Translations under genes and position numbers: made by a program | Notes under the pieces: generated by a model | What the model was told of the DNA's origin: nothing | The model's database searches: none | What the model saw: the letters and a program-made list of their open reading frames with translations, nothing else | Origin: Anaerolineae bacterium | GTDB lineage: Bacteria; Chloroflexota; Anaerolineae; Aggregatilineales; Aggregatilineaceae | NCBI GenBank assembly: GCA_016926875.1 | Contig: JAFGNU010000018.1 | Coordinates: forward strand, 1-64,000 | Length of the DNA: 64,000 nt | Direction of reading: 5' to 3' | Part shown: positions 18,108 to 27,202 of the stretch, one piece after another | Numbering within the stretch: the stretch's first letter is position 1 | Layout: each line of letters begins with the position of its first letter

Positions 18108-19284
18108 ACAGCACCGTGTAAAACGTGAACCACAGCAGCGATATGATCGTCCAGAGTTTATCGAAGATCGGGCGGCGGCCCCAGCGTGCCAGCACAAAAA
18201 AGACCGGTACCACTGCCAGCGTGTAGCGATTCATGCTGACCAATTGGCCGGAGCTGATACCCATCGCTACCGATCCCAGCCCGTACAGCGCCATGCCGGG
18301 GAAGCGTTTGATCTCTACCAGGCACAGCGACACCGCCAGCCCGGTCAGCGCCAGGTCGAGCGCGACATGGATGCCGTTCGGCTCGCGGAAAATGTAGATC
18401 ACGTCGCCCAGGAAAACCAGCAGCGAGCGCAGTGTCAGCACCTCGCGGCCAAATTCTTCCTGTACGGCGAACATGCTCATACCCTGGCCGTCCAGCCACA
18501 CCGCCCACCCGGCGAACACGACCGGCGGCAGGACAGCGCCGATCAGCGGCCAGCGCGGGGGCTGCCGCCCGTCCCACCACTCGTTAAACCAGGTGAACAG
18601 GTACGGGATCACGAGCAGCACGCCCATCGTGCGCGTCATGGTCGCCAGCAGGACCAGCACCAGCGCCGGGAGCCATCGCCGCCGCGAAATGAACAGCAGC
18701 GCAGCCAGCGAGGCGGCCATGTAAGTTGCTTCGCTGTAGACCTGCGCCAAAAAAAACGCGGTCGGGAAGATCAGCAGGTAAAAGGCGGCGCGTATGGCGT
18801 CCTCTGATGTTGCCCATTCCCACAGCAGCGCGGCCATCGCCAGCACCGCGACCAGCGACATCCCGCCGGACACGATCAGCCCGGCCAGCGCCATGCCCGC
18901 ATGTGGTTCGCCCGTGTCCCAGTCCGCCAGCCCCAGCGGGCGGATCAATGCCTCAAATACGATCCGCATCAGGGCCGGGTACAGCGGGAAGTGGGGCGCA
19001 AGCCGCTGTTCGGTGTAGCCTTCGCGCGCAATCTGGACGTAGCGCGGGCTGTCCCAGCGGGCGTAAAACCAGGGGCCGGTGTCGGGACCGTCCGCGTAGC
19101 CGGGTGTCATGTCGCCGGTCCAGGGATAGGCGTAATCGGGCCGGTCGAGTGTGAAGCGCGCCCAGGCCACCTGTTGAAAGACCAGCAGCGCCACGTACCA
19201 CCCCAGCCAGATCAGCACCAGCGCGCGCCAGGGCAGGGCCGGGCGGGCCGGTGTGGGTGGAGCAGGGGGATCGCGGGTGGTCAC
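18082..19284 (-). CDS. PIG-V-like membrane mannosyltransferase (paralogue B)
   Basis: A 400-residue polytopic membrane protein, paralogous to the gene it overlaps downstream. It repeats the motif order ARWDSPRYVQIAREGY, HFPLYPALMR, FPTAFFLAQVYSEATY and ATMTRTMGVL. A Pro-rich N terminus (about 20 residues) precedes TM1. The start is a GTG with GGAGCG in front. Both copies keep the RWDS acidic loop, so both may be active, perhaps adding successive mannoses to one acceptor (inference). The end of each protein has the same VGFAHG/VLYVHG type segment. Confidence 0.82.
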   Translation of the reverse strand: MTTRDPPAPPTPARPALPWRALVLIWLGWYVALLVFQQVAWARFTLDRPDYAYPWTGDMTPGYADGPDTGPWFYARWDSPRYVQIAREGYTEQRLAPHFPLYPALMRIVFEALIRPLGLADWDTGEPHAGMALAGLIVSGGMSLVAVLAMAALLWEWATSEDAIRAAFYLLIFPTAFFLAQVYSEATYMAASLAALLFISRRRWLPALVLVLLATMTRTMGVLLVIPYLFTWFNEWWDGRQPPRWPLIGAVLPPVVFAGWAVWLDGQGMSMFAVQEEFGREVLTLRSLLVFLGDVIYIFREPNGIHVALDLALTGLAVSLCLVEIKRFPGMALYGLGSVAMGISSGQLVSMNRYTLAVVPVFFVLARWGRRPIFDKLWTIISLLWFTFYTVLYVHGFWVG

Positions 19285-19428
19285 AGGGCGGGCGCTCCGT
19301 TTGACAGGCAGGGATTACGTCTGAGTCAACGATTGCCGGTTTTTGGTGATTAGCTGGCCGGATTCGGGTTTTCGCGCCCGGCTGGCAGGCGAGAAACAAG
19401 CGCGCGCTTGGTTACACAATCGGCCTTG

Positions 19429-20286
19429 TTATACGTCGGCGCCGATCAACGAAATGCCGACGGTGCCCGGCCCGCTGTGCACGCCCAGCGCGGGCGAAAG
19501 CTGCGCCTTCATCCATTCGACAACGTTGTATTTGTCTGTCAGCATGGCGCGGAACTTCTCCACCTCGTCCGGGGCGGCAACGTGCATCAGCGCGGCCCGA
19601 ACGGTGCTGCCTTCGGGGAAGCGATTCAACGCCAGCGCCACGATCCGCTTGTAAGCGCCCTGCCGCGAGCGTCCTACACCCAGCGGGGAGGGCATTCCGT
19701 CGCGCATCCCGATCACCGGCTTGATGCTCAGCAGATCGCCGACCATGCTGGCTACTTTGCCGATCCGCCCGCCGCGCTGCAAGTATTCCAGCGTATCGTT
19801 GGTGAAGGCCACGAACGCCGTCTCCGCCGTTTTGCGCGCTACCTGGGTGACGTCTGCGAGCGATTGACCGGCCTGGGCTGCGCGGGCCGCCTGGATGACT
19901 GCCCAGCCGTGCGCCAGCGCGACCTGCTGCGTATCGACCGCTTCGACGGCCAGCTCCGGCAGTTCTTGTTCGGCCAGCCGCTTAGCCAGCAGCGCCGACT
20001 GGTACCCGCCGCTCCCGGTGCCGGTCATGCTCACGATCACCGCCGAGTCGCCCCGTTTGGCCGCGCGGCGGAACGCTTCCAGGTATTCCCCGGCGCTGGG
20101 GTTGGCCGTAGTCGGCCAGGCGGGGGCATCTTTCAGCCACTCGTAAAACTCGTCCGGTGGCATATCCACCCCGTCGCGTACTGTCCCGATCGCGGTATGC
20201 ACGTAATACGGGACGACTTCGATTGCCAGTTCCTCTACCAAAGACGCGGGCAGGCTTGCACAGCTATCTGTGACGACTGTAACCAC
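19429..20286 (-). CDS. DegV family fatty-acid-binding protein
   Basis: A 285-residue DegV protein. The N-terminal VVTDSCASLP, the EVVPYYV strand and the MTGTGSGGYQSA segment (lipid carboxylate-binding loop) are family marks, as is LQRGGRIGKVASMVGDLLSI in the middle and a C-terminal HSGPGTVGISLIG. DegV/FakB proteins bind a single fatty acid and, where a FakA kinase exists, present it for phosphorylation and entry into phospholipid synthesis. No fakA is seen in the window. The start is GTG with AAGGAGC 6 bp upstream. It is a single-gene unit between the DUF255 gene and the mannosyltransferases, on the same strand. Confidence 0.93.
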   Translation of the reverse strand: MVTVVTDSCASLPASLVEELAIEVVPYYVHTAIGTVRDGVDMPPDEFYEWLKDAPAWPTTANPSAGEYLEAFRRAAKRGDSAVIVSMTGTGSGGYQSALLAKRLAEQELPELAVEAVDTQQVALAHGWAVIQAARAAQAGQSLADVTQVARKTAETAFVAFTNDTLEYLQRGGRIGKVASMVGDLLSIKPVIGMRDGMPSPLGVGRSRQGAYKRIVALALNRFPEGSTVRAALMHVAAPDEVEKFRAMLTDKYNVVEWMKAQLSPALGVHSGPGTVGISLIGADV

Positions 20287-20460
20287 CGGGTTGCTCCTTG
20301 CTTGTGAAAAAAGAATCTTTACTCAGTGTAGACAACACCGAAGAGTATGACCCGTTGCTTGTCCGGCGGCAATAGGCGATGTGTACGGATCATGTGCCGC
20401 CAGGGCAGGGGCCACTCGCGGACGTCGCCCCGCTGTAGATGGCTGGTGATATGCGCACGT

Positions 20461-22557
20461 TCAGCCGGGCAGGTCCGGGGCGGGGACTTCCGGCGCGCCG
20501 TCCAGCAGCGCGGCCAGCGCGTCCGGCGTTTGCACGGGGGCTGCGCACACAAAGTTTTCGCACACATAGACCGCCGGGCTGCCGTCGCGCAGGGTGCGCG
20601 TGCGCAGCAGGGGAGGCATAGCCGCCGACCCGGCATTCTCCGGTGAAAGCGCCACCAGCGCCAGCGGGCGGTACTTGCTGCGAACCACGTTCAGCAGCGC
20701 GCCCATCCGTTCATCTGCCGGATCGCCGATCAGCGCGATCTCGACCGGGCGGCGCAGCCACAGGTCCAGTCCGATCAACATCTCGCCAAAGACCAGCGGG
20801 TACTCGCTCAACGTCCCGCTGATCGAGCGGTACAGGCGCAGCGCCGCGTCTTCGTAGCGCGTTTCGCCCGTATAGCCCGTCAGCCGCAGCAGGTCATACG
20901 CGATCATAGCGTTGCCGGACGGCGTGGCGTTGTCCTGCACGCTGCGCGGGCGCACGATCAACTCCTCGTGATCGTCGCCGGTGTCATAAAAGCCGCCGTT
21001 TTCCGCGCGGAAGTGCATCAGCACCCGGTTAGCCAGCCGCAGCGCTTCGACAAACCAGCGCCGCTCAAAGGTGGTCTGGTACAGCTCCAGCAGACCGTCG
21101 ATCACGTGCGCGTAGTCTTCCAGGTAGGCGTTCAGTTTGCTGGTGCCGTTCTTGTGCGTGCGCCACAACCGCCCGTCCTCGTGGGACATCGCGCCCAGCA
21201 AAAACTCGGCGTTATCAACCGCCGCCTGCTGGTATTCGTCCCGCCCCAGCACGCGCGCCGCCTCGGCAAACACGGCCAGCATCATGCCGTTCCACGCGGC
21301 CAGGTTTTTTTCGTCGCGTCCCGGCGGGGTGCGTTCCTTGCGCAGCGTGAACAGCACCATCTTCGCCGCCGATACGTCGTCCCGCATCTCGTCCACCGGC
21401 ACGCCGTGCCGCACGGCCACCCGCTCGATCATATCGGCCAGGTGCAGGATGTTCCGGCCCTCGAAGTTGCCTTCTTCGGTTACGCCCCAGTAGGCCATGA
21501 TTGCGTCGATACTGCTCACGACGCCGTCAAGCACCTCGCGCAGTTCGTCCGCCGTCCAGGTGTAAAAGCGGCCTTCTTCACCCTCAGAATCTGCGTCCTG
21601 CGTGCTGTAAAAGCCGCCTGTCGGCGCGGTCATCTCGCGCAGCACATAGTCGAGCGTGTCCTCGGCTACCTCGCGCAAAAACGGATCGCCGGATGCCTGC
21701 CAGGCGTGCAAATATACGCGCGCCAGCAGTGCGTTGTCATACAGCATCTTTTCGAAGTGTGGTACCAGCCATTTTTCATCCACGCTGTAGCGGTGGAAGC
21801 CGCCGCCAAGCTGGTCGTACATCCCGCCCCGTGCCATCTTGCGCAGCGTGAACAGGGCGACTTGCAGCGCCTGCTCGTTGCCGGTGGCCGCATGATAACG
21901 CAGCAAAAATTCCAGGGGCACCGGGTGGGGGAACTTGGGCCTGGTGCGTGTCAGGCCGCCATGAACCGGGTCGACGCGGCGTACCAACTCCTGCGCGGCC
22001 TCGTCCAGCAGCGCCTCGGACAGCATCCCCGGCTCACCCGCCACCGCTTCGAACATATTGCGGCTCAGCTCAGCCGACAGCGAACGCGCCGTCCGTTCGA
22101 CATCCCGGCGTTTGTGCCGGTACGCTTCAACCGCCGATTCCAACACCTGCCGGAAACTGGGCATCCCGTAGCGCGACTCCGGCGGGTAATACGTCCCGGC
22201 GTGGAAAGGGCGTCCTTCCGGCGTCAGGAAAACGGTCATCGGCCAGCCGCCCTGTCCCTGGTTGAAGACCAGCGTCGCCTGCATGTAAATATCATCAATG
22301 TCGGGGCGCTCTTCGCGGTCCACCTTGATGCTGATGAAATGCTCGTTCATAAAGTCGGCGGTATCGGGGTCTTCGAAGCTTTCGCGCTCCATCACGTGGC
22401 ACCAGTGACACGCCGAATAGCCAATGCTGAGCAGGATCGGTTTGTCCTGTTCTTTGGCAGCGGCCAGCGCGTCCGGCCCCCAGGGATACCAGTCCACCGG
22501 GTTGCTGGCATGTTGTAGCAGATAGGGGCTGGTTTCGTGCTGCAAACGGTTCGCCAT
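20461..22557 (-). CDS. thioredoxin-domain protein of the YyaL/DUF255 family
   Basis: A 698-residue protein of the YyaL/SPATA20 family. The N-terminal thioredoxin-like DUF255 domain has NPVDWYPWG and the redox-type motif C50-HW-C53 within [13 protein letters not shown], then DREERPDID and [13 protein letters not shown]. The rest (about 180-698) is an alpha/alpha-barrel-like region similar to glycoside-hydrolase or N-acylglucosamine epimerase folds, with [15 protein letters not shown] and AAWNGMM motifs. The molecular role of the family is not established. ATG 22557 is chosen over GTG 22566; a GTGGGA site sits close in front. The DegV gene follows on the same strand after 174 bp. Confidence 0.93.
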   Translation of the reverse strand: MANRLQHETSPYLLQHASNPVDWYPWGPDALAAAKEQDKPILLSIGYSACHWCHVMERESFEDPDTADFMNEHFISIKVDREERPDIDDIYMQATLVFNQGQGGWPMTVFLTPEGRPFHAGTYYPPESRYGMPSFRQVLESAVEAYRHKRRDVERTARSLSAELSRNMFEAVAGEPGMLSEALLDEAAQELVRRVDPVHGGLTRTRPKFPHPVPLEFLLRYHAATGNEQALQVALFTLRKMARGGMYDQLGGGFHRYSVDEKWLVPHFEKMLYDNALLARVYLHAWQASGDPFLREVAEDTLDYVLREMTAPTGGFYSTQDADSEGEEGRFYTWTADELREVLDGVVSSIDAIMAYWGVTEEGNFEGRNILHLADMIERVAVRHGVPVDEMRDDVSAAKMVLFTLRKERTPPGRDEKNLAAWNGMMLAVFAEAARVLGRDEYQQAAVDNAEFLLGAMSHEDGRLWRTHKNGTSKLNAYLEDYAHVIDGLLELYQTTFERRWFVEALRLANRVLMHFRAENGGFYDTGDDHEELIVRPRSVQDNATPSGNAMIAYDLLRLTGYTGETRYEDAALRLYRSISGTLSEYPLVFGEMLIGLDLWLRRPVEIALIGDPADERMGALLNVVRSKYRPLALVALSPENAGSAAMPPLLRTRTLRDGSPAVYVCENFVCAAPVQTPDALAALLDGAPEVPAPDLPG

Positions 22558-22610
22558 TATTCCCACACTTCGTTGTTTACCTGCTGTGCTGCTCGACCAC
22601 TCACATTATA

Positions 22611-22681
22611 CCCACATTCCGCGCCTGTTCGAGCCTCAAAAATCTATTCCGATTATACTTTCCGAGGGTGGGGAATGTGGG
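22611..22681. promoter_or_regulatory. 10-bp perfect inverted repeat in a divergent gap
   Basis: CCCACATTCC at 22611-22620 is the exact reverse complement of GGAATGTGGG at 22672-22681. Between or beside the arms lie a plus-strand TATACT (22654-22659) and a minus-strand TATAAT (22605-22610). The placement suggests a pair of operator half-sites controlling both divergent genes, but chance is possible. Confidence 0.35.
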
Positions 22682-22751
22682 CACAACCTAGCGCCAAACA
22701 CCGCCACCCTATATCATTACGGACAACAGCCAGGGTAAAAAGGTAACGAGT

Positions 22752-23306
22752 ATGTCGGAACAGAGACAAGCGTTGCAGCGAGTGCTGGGCTTCCAACCGG
22801 AAGACCTGGACGCCAACCGGTCCGGGCAATTAGGCCCGCGCCAGCGCGCCAAGATCGAGACGACGAAGAAACAATATCTGATTGGCGGCGGTTTTTTCGG
22901 GATCGTGCTGCTTATCTTTTTTGTGTTCCTCGTCCGCGATGGGTTTACGGGTTGGCCGATCTTTGGGATGTGCCTGGGGACCATGCTGCTTTTGTTGGTG
23001 GGGGCCGTGTGGCTGCAAATAACCGTGCTGAACGCAGACCTTGCTGTGGGCAGTGTTGAGTGTGTAACCGGTCCGGTCGAACGCACCATTCGCCGCACCC
23101 GGACCCGCCGGGCGGGGTCATCGCATAGCACGCGCACCACGCGACACTATTATGTCCGGGTTGGCGAAAAAAGCTTCAAGGTGCTGCCGCAAGTCTATAA
23201 TGCGTTCGAGGATGGCCGGGCCTACGAGGTCTTTTTCCTGCCGAAATCAAACGCGATTGTGGGAGCCGACATGCTGGATCAGGCCCCCGCCCCGCCGGAA
23301 GGGTGA
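22752..23306 (+). CDS. two-TM membrane protein of unknown function
   Basis: A 184-residue protein I do not recognise. A polar, helical N terminus of about 40 residues (QRQALQRVLGFQPEDLDANR) precedes two TMs (about 44-62 and 67-92). These are followed by a cytoplasmic or outside basic domain with an Arg-rich turn (RRTRTRRAG) and beta-strand-like segments ending in a Pro-rich tail. An AAGG ribosome site lies in front of the ATG. It is divergent from the DUF255 gene and ends 65 bp before the inverted-repeat-bounded lipoprotein segment. Confidence 0.75.
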   Translation: MSEQRQALQRVLGFQPEDLDANRSGQLGPRQRAKIETTKKQYLIGGGFFGIVLLIFFVFLVRDGFTGWPIFGMCLGTMLLLLVGAVWLQITVLNADLAVGSVECVTGPVERTIRRTRTRRAGSSHSTRTTRHYYVRVGEKSFKVLPQVYNAFEDGRAYEVFFLPKSNAIVGADMLDQAPAPPEG

Positions 23307-23371
23307 GGGCTGTGCAGCGAATCCGTGATTTACCGAAAATGTCTTTCCTGGGTGCGGAATGCAGGTTATAG

Positions 23372-24159
23372 ATAACCTCAGTTCGGGATAAAGGTTAACG
23401 TTTGAACCCACATTAGATCGATGGCATCTCCATAACTCAGGTAATAACAGGCTCAGGGAGCGAAACGGATGGGTGTGGCGTAGAGTGCGTCGCCGTACGG
23501 CATATTTCCTTCTGACCAGGTGGCAGAAATTATCAACGCGTAATCGCCGTTCATGCCGTCGAGAAACGTCACCAGAATCTTGCCATTTTCGTCCAGGATC
23601 GCCTCGACCATGTCGTCGGGAACGCTGGGGGTTAGGTTGTTTTCCGGATACAGTGTAGCGGCCACCGTCTCGGGGAACGGCGCTTCAAACAGCAGTTCGA
23701 GTGTATTGTCAATTACCAGCGTATGCGTGTCCGCCGTATAGTCGCGCGGAAAGACAGAAACGTCGGCGCAGACACCGCCCGCATCCGTGGTCCAGCAGTA
23801 GTTTCCCCTATCCATAGGGAAGGTGGCCTGTTCGCGCAGTATGTAAAGGGCTGGAGGTTCTATTTCACCTAGGACCGGCATGCTAGTAGGTTCTGCATCG
23901 CGTGGGGCAACCAGGAAGTTTCCCAGCATCTCACAGCCAGCCAGGAGCATACTCAAGGCCAGTAGGATAATCCACCAGATCTTGATCATAAGACAGCCTT
24001 TCTGATTTGACTACGTTGTCACATTACGATGACGACTAATGCGCGATTTTTGTTCCCAACAGGGGTGTCCCCCAATGACTCAGAAATAGGCGAGCTGTCG
24101 TTATCGAATTTGCATCTCGGTAGGTTCAGACGTCGACCGATATCCCGAACTGAGGTTAT
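23372..24159. mobile_element. 788-bp segment bounded by 19-bp perfect inverted repeats, no transposase
   Basis: ATAACCTCAGTTCGGGATA at 23372-23390 is the exact reverse complement of 24141-24159. Similarity continues inward for about 20 more bases (roughly 15 of 21 matching), giving ~40-bp imperfect terminal repeats as in transposons. Both outer borders share GGTTATAGATAA. The only gene inside is the lipoprotein at 23453-23989, and no transposase frame is present. It looks like a non-autonomous element carrying a passenger gene, moved by a transposase elsewhere. No target duplication could be defined with certainty. Confidence 0.55.
23453..23989 (-). CDS. small secreted lipoprotein, passenger of a TIR-bounded segment
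   Basis: A 178-residue predicted lipoprotein. The signal peptide has a lipobox LLAGC with the lipidated Cys at 19. The mature protein has a Pro/Thr linker followed by a beta-rich region with two cysteines in a CWTTDAGGVC loop that could form a disulfide, and an EAPFPETVAATLYPE segment. I do not recognise the family. It lies wholly between the 19-bp inverted repeats at 23372 and 24141 and looks less G+C-rich than its neighbours, consistent with acquisition. An AAAGG site precedes the ATG. Confidence 0.75.
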   Translation of the reverse strand: MIKIWWIILLALSMLLAGCEMLGNFLVAPRDAEPTSMPVLGEIEPPALYILREQATFPMDRGNYCWTTDAGGVCADVSVFPRDYTADTHTLVIDNTLELLFEAPFPETVAATLYPENNLTPSVPDDMVEAILDENGKILVTFLDGMNGDYALIISATWSEGNMPYGDALYATPIRFAP

Positions 24160-24237
24160 AGATAATATAATAACGCCGCGCCGACGGCAAGATCGCCCGG
24201 TTCCGGCGCGGGTGCTGGTCGATAGTCACAAAGGCCG

Positions 24238-24666
24238 CTACCTGACCAGTTCTGCTCTCAGCATGATCTCGGCCCCGGTCAGCAACTGCGAAATAGGGCA
24301 GCCGATCTTGGCGGCTTCCGCCTGCGTCCGAAACATGTCTTCATCGATACCGGGAACCACAGCCTGCATGTCCAGTTCGATCCGGGTCACTTTGAAACCG
24401 TCGCCGACCTTGTCTAGATGCACCTTTGCGGTGGTGTGGATGCGCTGCGGCGTGAACCCGGCTTTTCCCAGCCCGGCGCTGAACGCCATCGAAAAGCAGC
24501 CTGCGTGCGCTGCGCCGATCAACTCTTCGGGGTTGGTGCCGGGGCCGTCCTCAAAGCGCGATACAAATGAATAGGGGCCTTCATACGCGCCGCTGCCCAG
24601 CCTGACCGTGCCCTTGCCTTCGCGCAGCGAACCCTCCCAAACTGCTTCTGCGTGCCGAACTGCCAT
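24238..24666 (-). CDS. OsmC/Ohr family peroxiredoxin-like protein
   Basis: A 142-residue OsmC-type protein. These reduce organic hydroperoxides through a pair of cysteines. The first is in GAAHAGCFSMAF and the second in KIGCPISQLL, both at family positions. The N-terminal AVWEGSLREGKGTV, followed by FSPAE-like SRFEDGPGTNPEEL, also fits the OsmC (rather than Ohr) branch. AAGGAG precedes the ATG. The gene has its own surroundings: the right inverted repeat of the lipoprotein segment lies 79 bp beyond its stop, and a terminator for the upstream gene lies before it. Confidence 0.93.
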   Translation of the reverse strand: MAVRHAEAVWEGSLREGKGTVRLGSGAYEGPYSFVSRFEDGPGTNPEELIGAAHAGCFSMAFSAGLGKAGFTPQRIHTTAKVHLDKVGDGFKVTRIELDMQAVVPGIDEDMFRTQAEAAKIGCPISQLLTGAEIMLRAELVR

Positions 24667-24755
24667 TGCCCTGTCTCCTTGTGTTTAACCGCATGACATG
24701 TAGATTGTAGCAAACCAACCTGCCAGCGCCCCGGCAGCGCACACCGGACATACAT

Positions 24756-24783
24756 AAAAATGCCGGGCGGTTCAGGCCCGGCA
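24756..24783 (-). terminator. intrinsic terminator for the STAS-like gene
   Basis: Read on the minus strand, TGCCGGGC pairs with GCCCGGCA around a 7-nt loop and is followed by five Ts. It lies 34 bp after the stop of the gene at 24818. Confidence 0.8.
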
Positions 24784-24817
24784 GTGAACAGAAGGTTGAT
24801 GAGTGCTACGAGATTTC

Positions 24818-25192
24818 CTACGTCGCTAGTCTTTCCCTTAACCACGCTAGAGCTTCGTTTTCCCGATTGAAAAACTGCAAGCTGTCGTGCCCGGCGTCGA
24901 GCATGGTCTCGCTGTACGGCGTTAGAATCGCCACCGCGCGCGTGTTCTCATGCTGCCGGATTTTGTGCAACAGCCTGAGCAGTCCCTGCACCGGGAGATC
25001 GGTGAACACCGTGTTCACCAATACCCCTACTTCGCCGGGCGCCCGGTGTAGAACCGGCACCAGCGAATTGACTAACCCACGCACGTCACCGCTAGAAACT
25101 GCTATCCCCACGTCTAGGCGCAGCACATCATGACCTTCTTGCCACATCCACGAAATACCGCTCGAAAGGATACTGCTTCCTTGAGCATCCAT
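24818..25192 (-). CDS. STAS/SpoIIAA-like small protein (A)
   Basis: A 124-residue soluble alpha/beta protein I can only place loosely. Alternating strands and helices, with a strand-loop RAVAILTPYSE and a C-terminal helix DEALAWLRERLAT-like motif (here NENEALAWLRE in form), resemble SpoIIAA-like STAS proteins, which bind lipids or partner proteins. No catalytic residues stand out. A second small protein of the same general plan is encoded at 26701, on the other side of the L,D-transpeptidase. The ribosome site is weak (GGAAGGGA about 11 bp upstream). It is flanked by terminators on both sides, so it is probably monocistronic. Confidence 0.6.
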   Translation of the reverse strand: MDAQGSSILSSGISWMWQEGHDVLRLDVGIAVSSGDVRGLVNSLVPVLHRAPGEVGVLVNTVFTDLPVQGLLRLLHKIRQHENTRAVAILTPYSETMLDAGHDSLQFFNRENEALAWLRERLAT

Positions 25193-25287
25193 GACCGTAG
25201 AATCCCTTCCCTGGCGGCGTTACTTCCCTCACTTTCATTGTAAAAAAACTTAATCAAAAGGTTGCAAAAGTGTTTTAAAAAACCCAT

Positions 25288-25323
25288 AAAAACGGTGTGG
25301 CACGCTGCAAACGCACCACACCG
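25288..25323 (-). terminator. intrinsic terminator for the L,D-transpeptidase gene
   Basis: On the minus strand CGGTGTGG and CCACACCG form an 8-bp stem with a 15-nt loop, followed by TTTTT. It lies 26 bp after the stop codon at 25349. Confidence 0.8.
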
Positions 25324-25348
25324 CGCCCCCTGTGGTCGTGGTCGTCGT

Positions 25349-26401
25349 TCAATCGTCGTAGACGTAGACCGTCGCCCCCTCCGCGACCCAGTTTTCAAAC
25401 AGCCACTTCGCATCGCTGATCGACAGGTTCACGCAGCCGTGACTGTGCGTATAGCCAAAACTGTCGTGCCAGTACGTGCCGTGCAGGCTGACCAGCCCGT
25501 TAAAGTAGATAGCGTAGGGCACCTGTTCCAACGAGTAAAAATCGTCGCTGCCTTCCGACCCGCTCATGGGGCCGTTTTCGATCATCAACCGCACCGAATA
25601 CGTGCCGGTCCGGGTTTTCCATTTTTCCTCGCGCAGCCCTGACGATACCAGCGTCGCCATGACCGGCTGCCCGCCTTCATACGCTACCAGGTTTTGCTCG
25701 TAGGTATTGACCGCTACCCAGCGCCCGCCAAACGTGGCCGGGGCAGTGGGGTGCACGATGCTCAGGTTTTGCTGGTTGGTCCACAGTCCCGGCCCGATCA
25801 GGTGCCAGTTCCAGCCGCGCACATTGACCGTCGCGTAGATGTTGACCAACTGGTAGCGCCGAAGCTGCCCGGCACCTTCACAGGATCGCGTCCCGGCGGG
25901 GGCGTTGGCTGCGCAGTGCGGCCACAGCACCCAGGCAAACGGCATATCCAACCCGCTGATGAATACCCCACTGAACGCCGACGGGGATGCATACCGCACG
26001 ATGTCCGGCGGCACCCAGCGCCCCGGACGCACCTCGGCCCAGCCATCCTGGTATTGGCGCGGCACGACGTAGGTATAGCCTGCGCTCAGCGTCTCTACCT
26101 GCGTGCCGTCCGGCGCGTCGTAGAGCGGTACGGCAGACGTTGTAAACCGGATGAACGACACATCGTTCACCACGCCATAGTCCAGCGGCACAGGCGACAC
26201 GCCCGGTGCCGGGCGCGCGGTGATCAGCGCGTTACACTCCGGCGTGCTGGGCGTTTCCAGCGAGATGCCCGCGCAGGATGGGTGCCCCTGGGCCAGCGCC
26301 ATACCGCCGGTTGGCTCGTGGGCGGCTTCCAGCGCTCCACTTGGCAGGCCCCCTGCTGCCAGCACGGTCACCAGCAGCGCCGCTACCAGCGTTCGTTTCA
26401 T
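25349..26401 (-). CDS. secreted L,D-transpeptidase (YkuD domain)
   Basis: A 350-residue exported protein with a signal peptide (about 1-26). A central SH3-like region (VETLSAGYTYVVPRQYQDGW) probably binds wall material. The C-terminal YkuD domain has the conserved HGTYWH and the active-site SHGCVNLS, with catalytic Cys 323 and His 321. These enzymes make 3-3 cross-links in peptidoglycan or attach proteins to it, acting outside the membrane. AAGGAGG precedes the ATG and a terminator follows. A 300-bp gap upstream carries the terminator of the next gene, so it is expressed alone. Its presence fits an organism with a peptidoglycan wall, as do mrdA and rodA. Confidence 0.93.
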   Translation of the reverse strand: MKRTLVAALLVTVLAAGGLPSGALEAAHEPTGGMALAQGHPSCAGISLETPSTPECNALITARPAPGVSPVPLDYGVVNDVSFIRFTTSAVPLYDAPDGTQVETLSAGYTYVVPRQYQDGWAEVRPGRWVPPDIVRYASPSAFSGVFISGLDMPFAWVLWPHCAANAPAGTRSCEGAGQLRRYQLVNIYATVNVRGWNWHLIGPGLWTNQQNLSIVHPTAPATFGGRWVAVNTYEQNLVAYEGGQPVMATLVSSGLREEKWKTRTGTYSVRLMIENGPMSGSEGSDDFYSLEQVPYAIYFNGLVSLHGTYWHDSFGYTHSHGCVNLSISDAKWLFENWVAEGATVYVYDD

Positions 26402-26554
26402 CGTGTGATCCTCCTTGTGTGCACGCCCGCTTTTTTCAGGATTTCACTCATAATACAGCGGTTTTGCGCCATCACCCGAAAGCGCCTGCCAGCAGTATTC
26501 CAAGCGTGGGGACGTGGTATCCCGGCGGTATGGCAGCCCGCCTGCAACCCGATC

Positions 26555-26588
26555 AAAACAGGCTGCGTTACTTACACGCGCAGCCTGT
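26555..26588 (-). terminator. intrinsic terminator for the STAS-like gene B
   Basis: On the minus strand ACAGGCTGCG pairs with CGCAGCCTGT around an 11-nt loop, followed by TTTTG, about 110 bp past the stop at 26701. The rest of the 300-bp gap (26402-26700) shows no gene. Confidence 0.65.
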
Positions 26589-26700
26589 CTTGCGTCTTGT
26601 TGCTCAGGGTCACCGGCGCTGTCAGCACACGGATTTAGCCGGTTACCTGGGGTCATCAGGCAGCCGACCATGTTTGGATTGATTGCTGTCGGACGTGGGA

Positions 26701-27099
26701 TCAGGTGTCACTCGATTGGGCAGCGATCTCGGCGCGGGCGAAGGCCAAGGCCTCGTCTTTTGTAGAGAACAGCTTGACATCGGCCTTGCCATACTGCTCT
26801 TGCTCGCGCAGAGCCTTGGCCCCAAATTCGGCCAGGTTACCACTGGCAACCAGGATCGTGACGATGTCTGGATCACGATAGCCCGCTTGAGATGTTTCAG
26901 CCGCCATGCCCATCATCATGCTGCTGAAGTCCAAATTGACATTAGTCAAGTCTACAATGCGATAGACGCGGCATTGCATTTCTTGCTTGAGCGCCTCGGC
27001 TTCGGCGAGCACCTGTTGAATTTCATCGAAGGTTTTGCGGGTATCCTCAGTAGGCTCGTAAATGATGATCGGTTCATCTTTGAGTCGGTGTATTTGCAT
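26701..27099 (-). CDS. STAS/SpoIIAA-like small protein (B)
   Basis: A 132-residue soluble alpha/beta protein. It begins with two strands (QIHRLKDEPIIIYEP), has a helix rich in Glu/Ala, a strand RVYRIVDLTNV, then DIVTILVASGN and a final VKLFSTKDEALAFARAEI. The last segment (F-x-T/S-x-D/E-EALAFA) is typical of SpoIIAA-like STAS proteins. ATG 27099 is supported by GGGGGAAA about 7 bp upstream; longer readings are possible. It is divergent from the prenyltransferase gene, with about 100 bp between starts, so the two could share control. Confidence 0.65.
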   Translation of the reverse strand: MQIHRLKDEPIIIYEPTEDTRKTFDEIQQVLAEAEALKQEMQCRVYRIVDLTNVNLDFSSMMMGMAAETSQAGYRDPDIVTILVASGNLAEFGAKALREQEQYGKADVKLFSTKDEALAFARAEIAAQSSDT

Positions 27100-27202
27100 A
27101 TTTGGTTTTTCCCCCATACAATTTGCGCGGGTCACCTGAACCATAATTTCATTTTATCTCACTTTTATGAAAAAGTGAAATATCAAAGTGGGAGAAAACA
27201 GA

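Noticed and set aside
23372-24159. Complete insertion sequence
   Set aside because: No transposase frame fits between the inverted repeats; only the lipoprotein gene is present.
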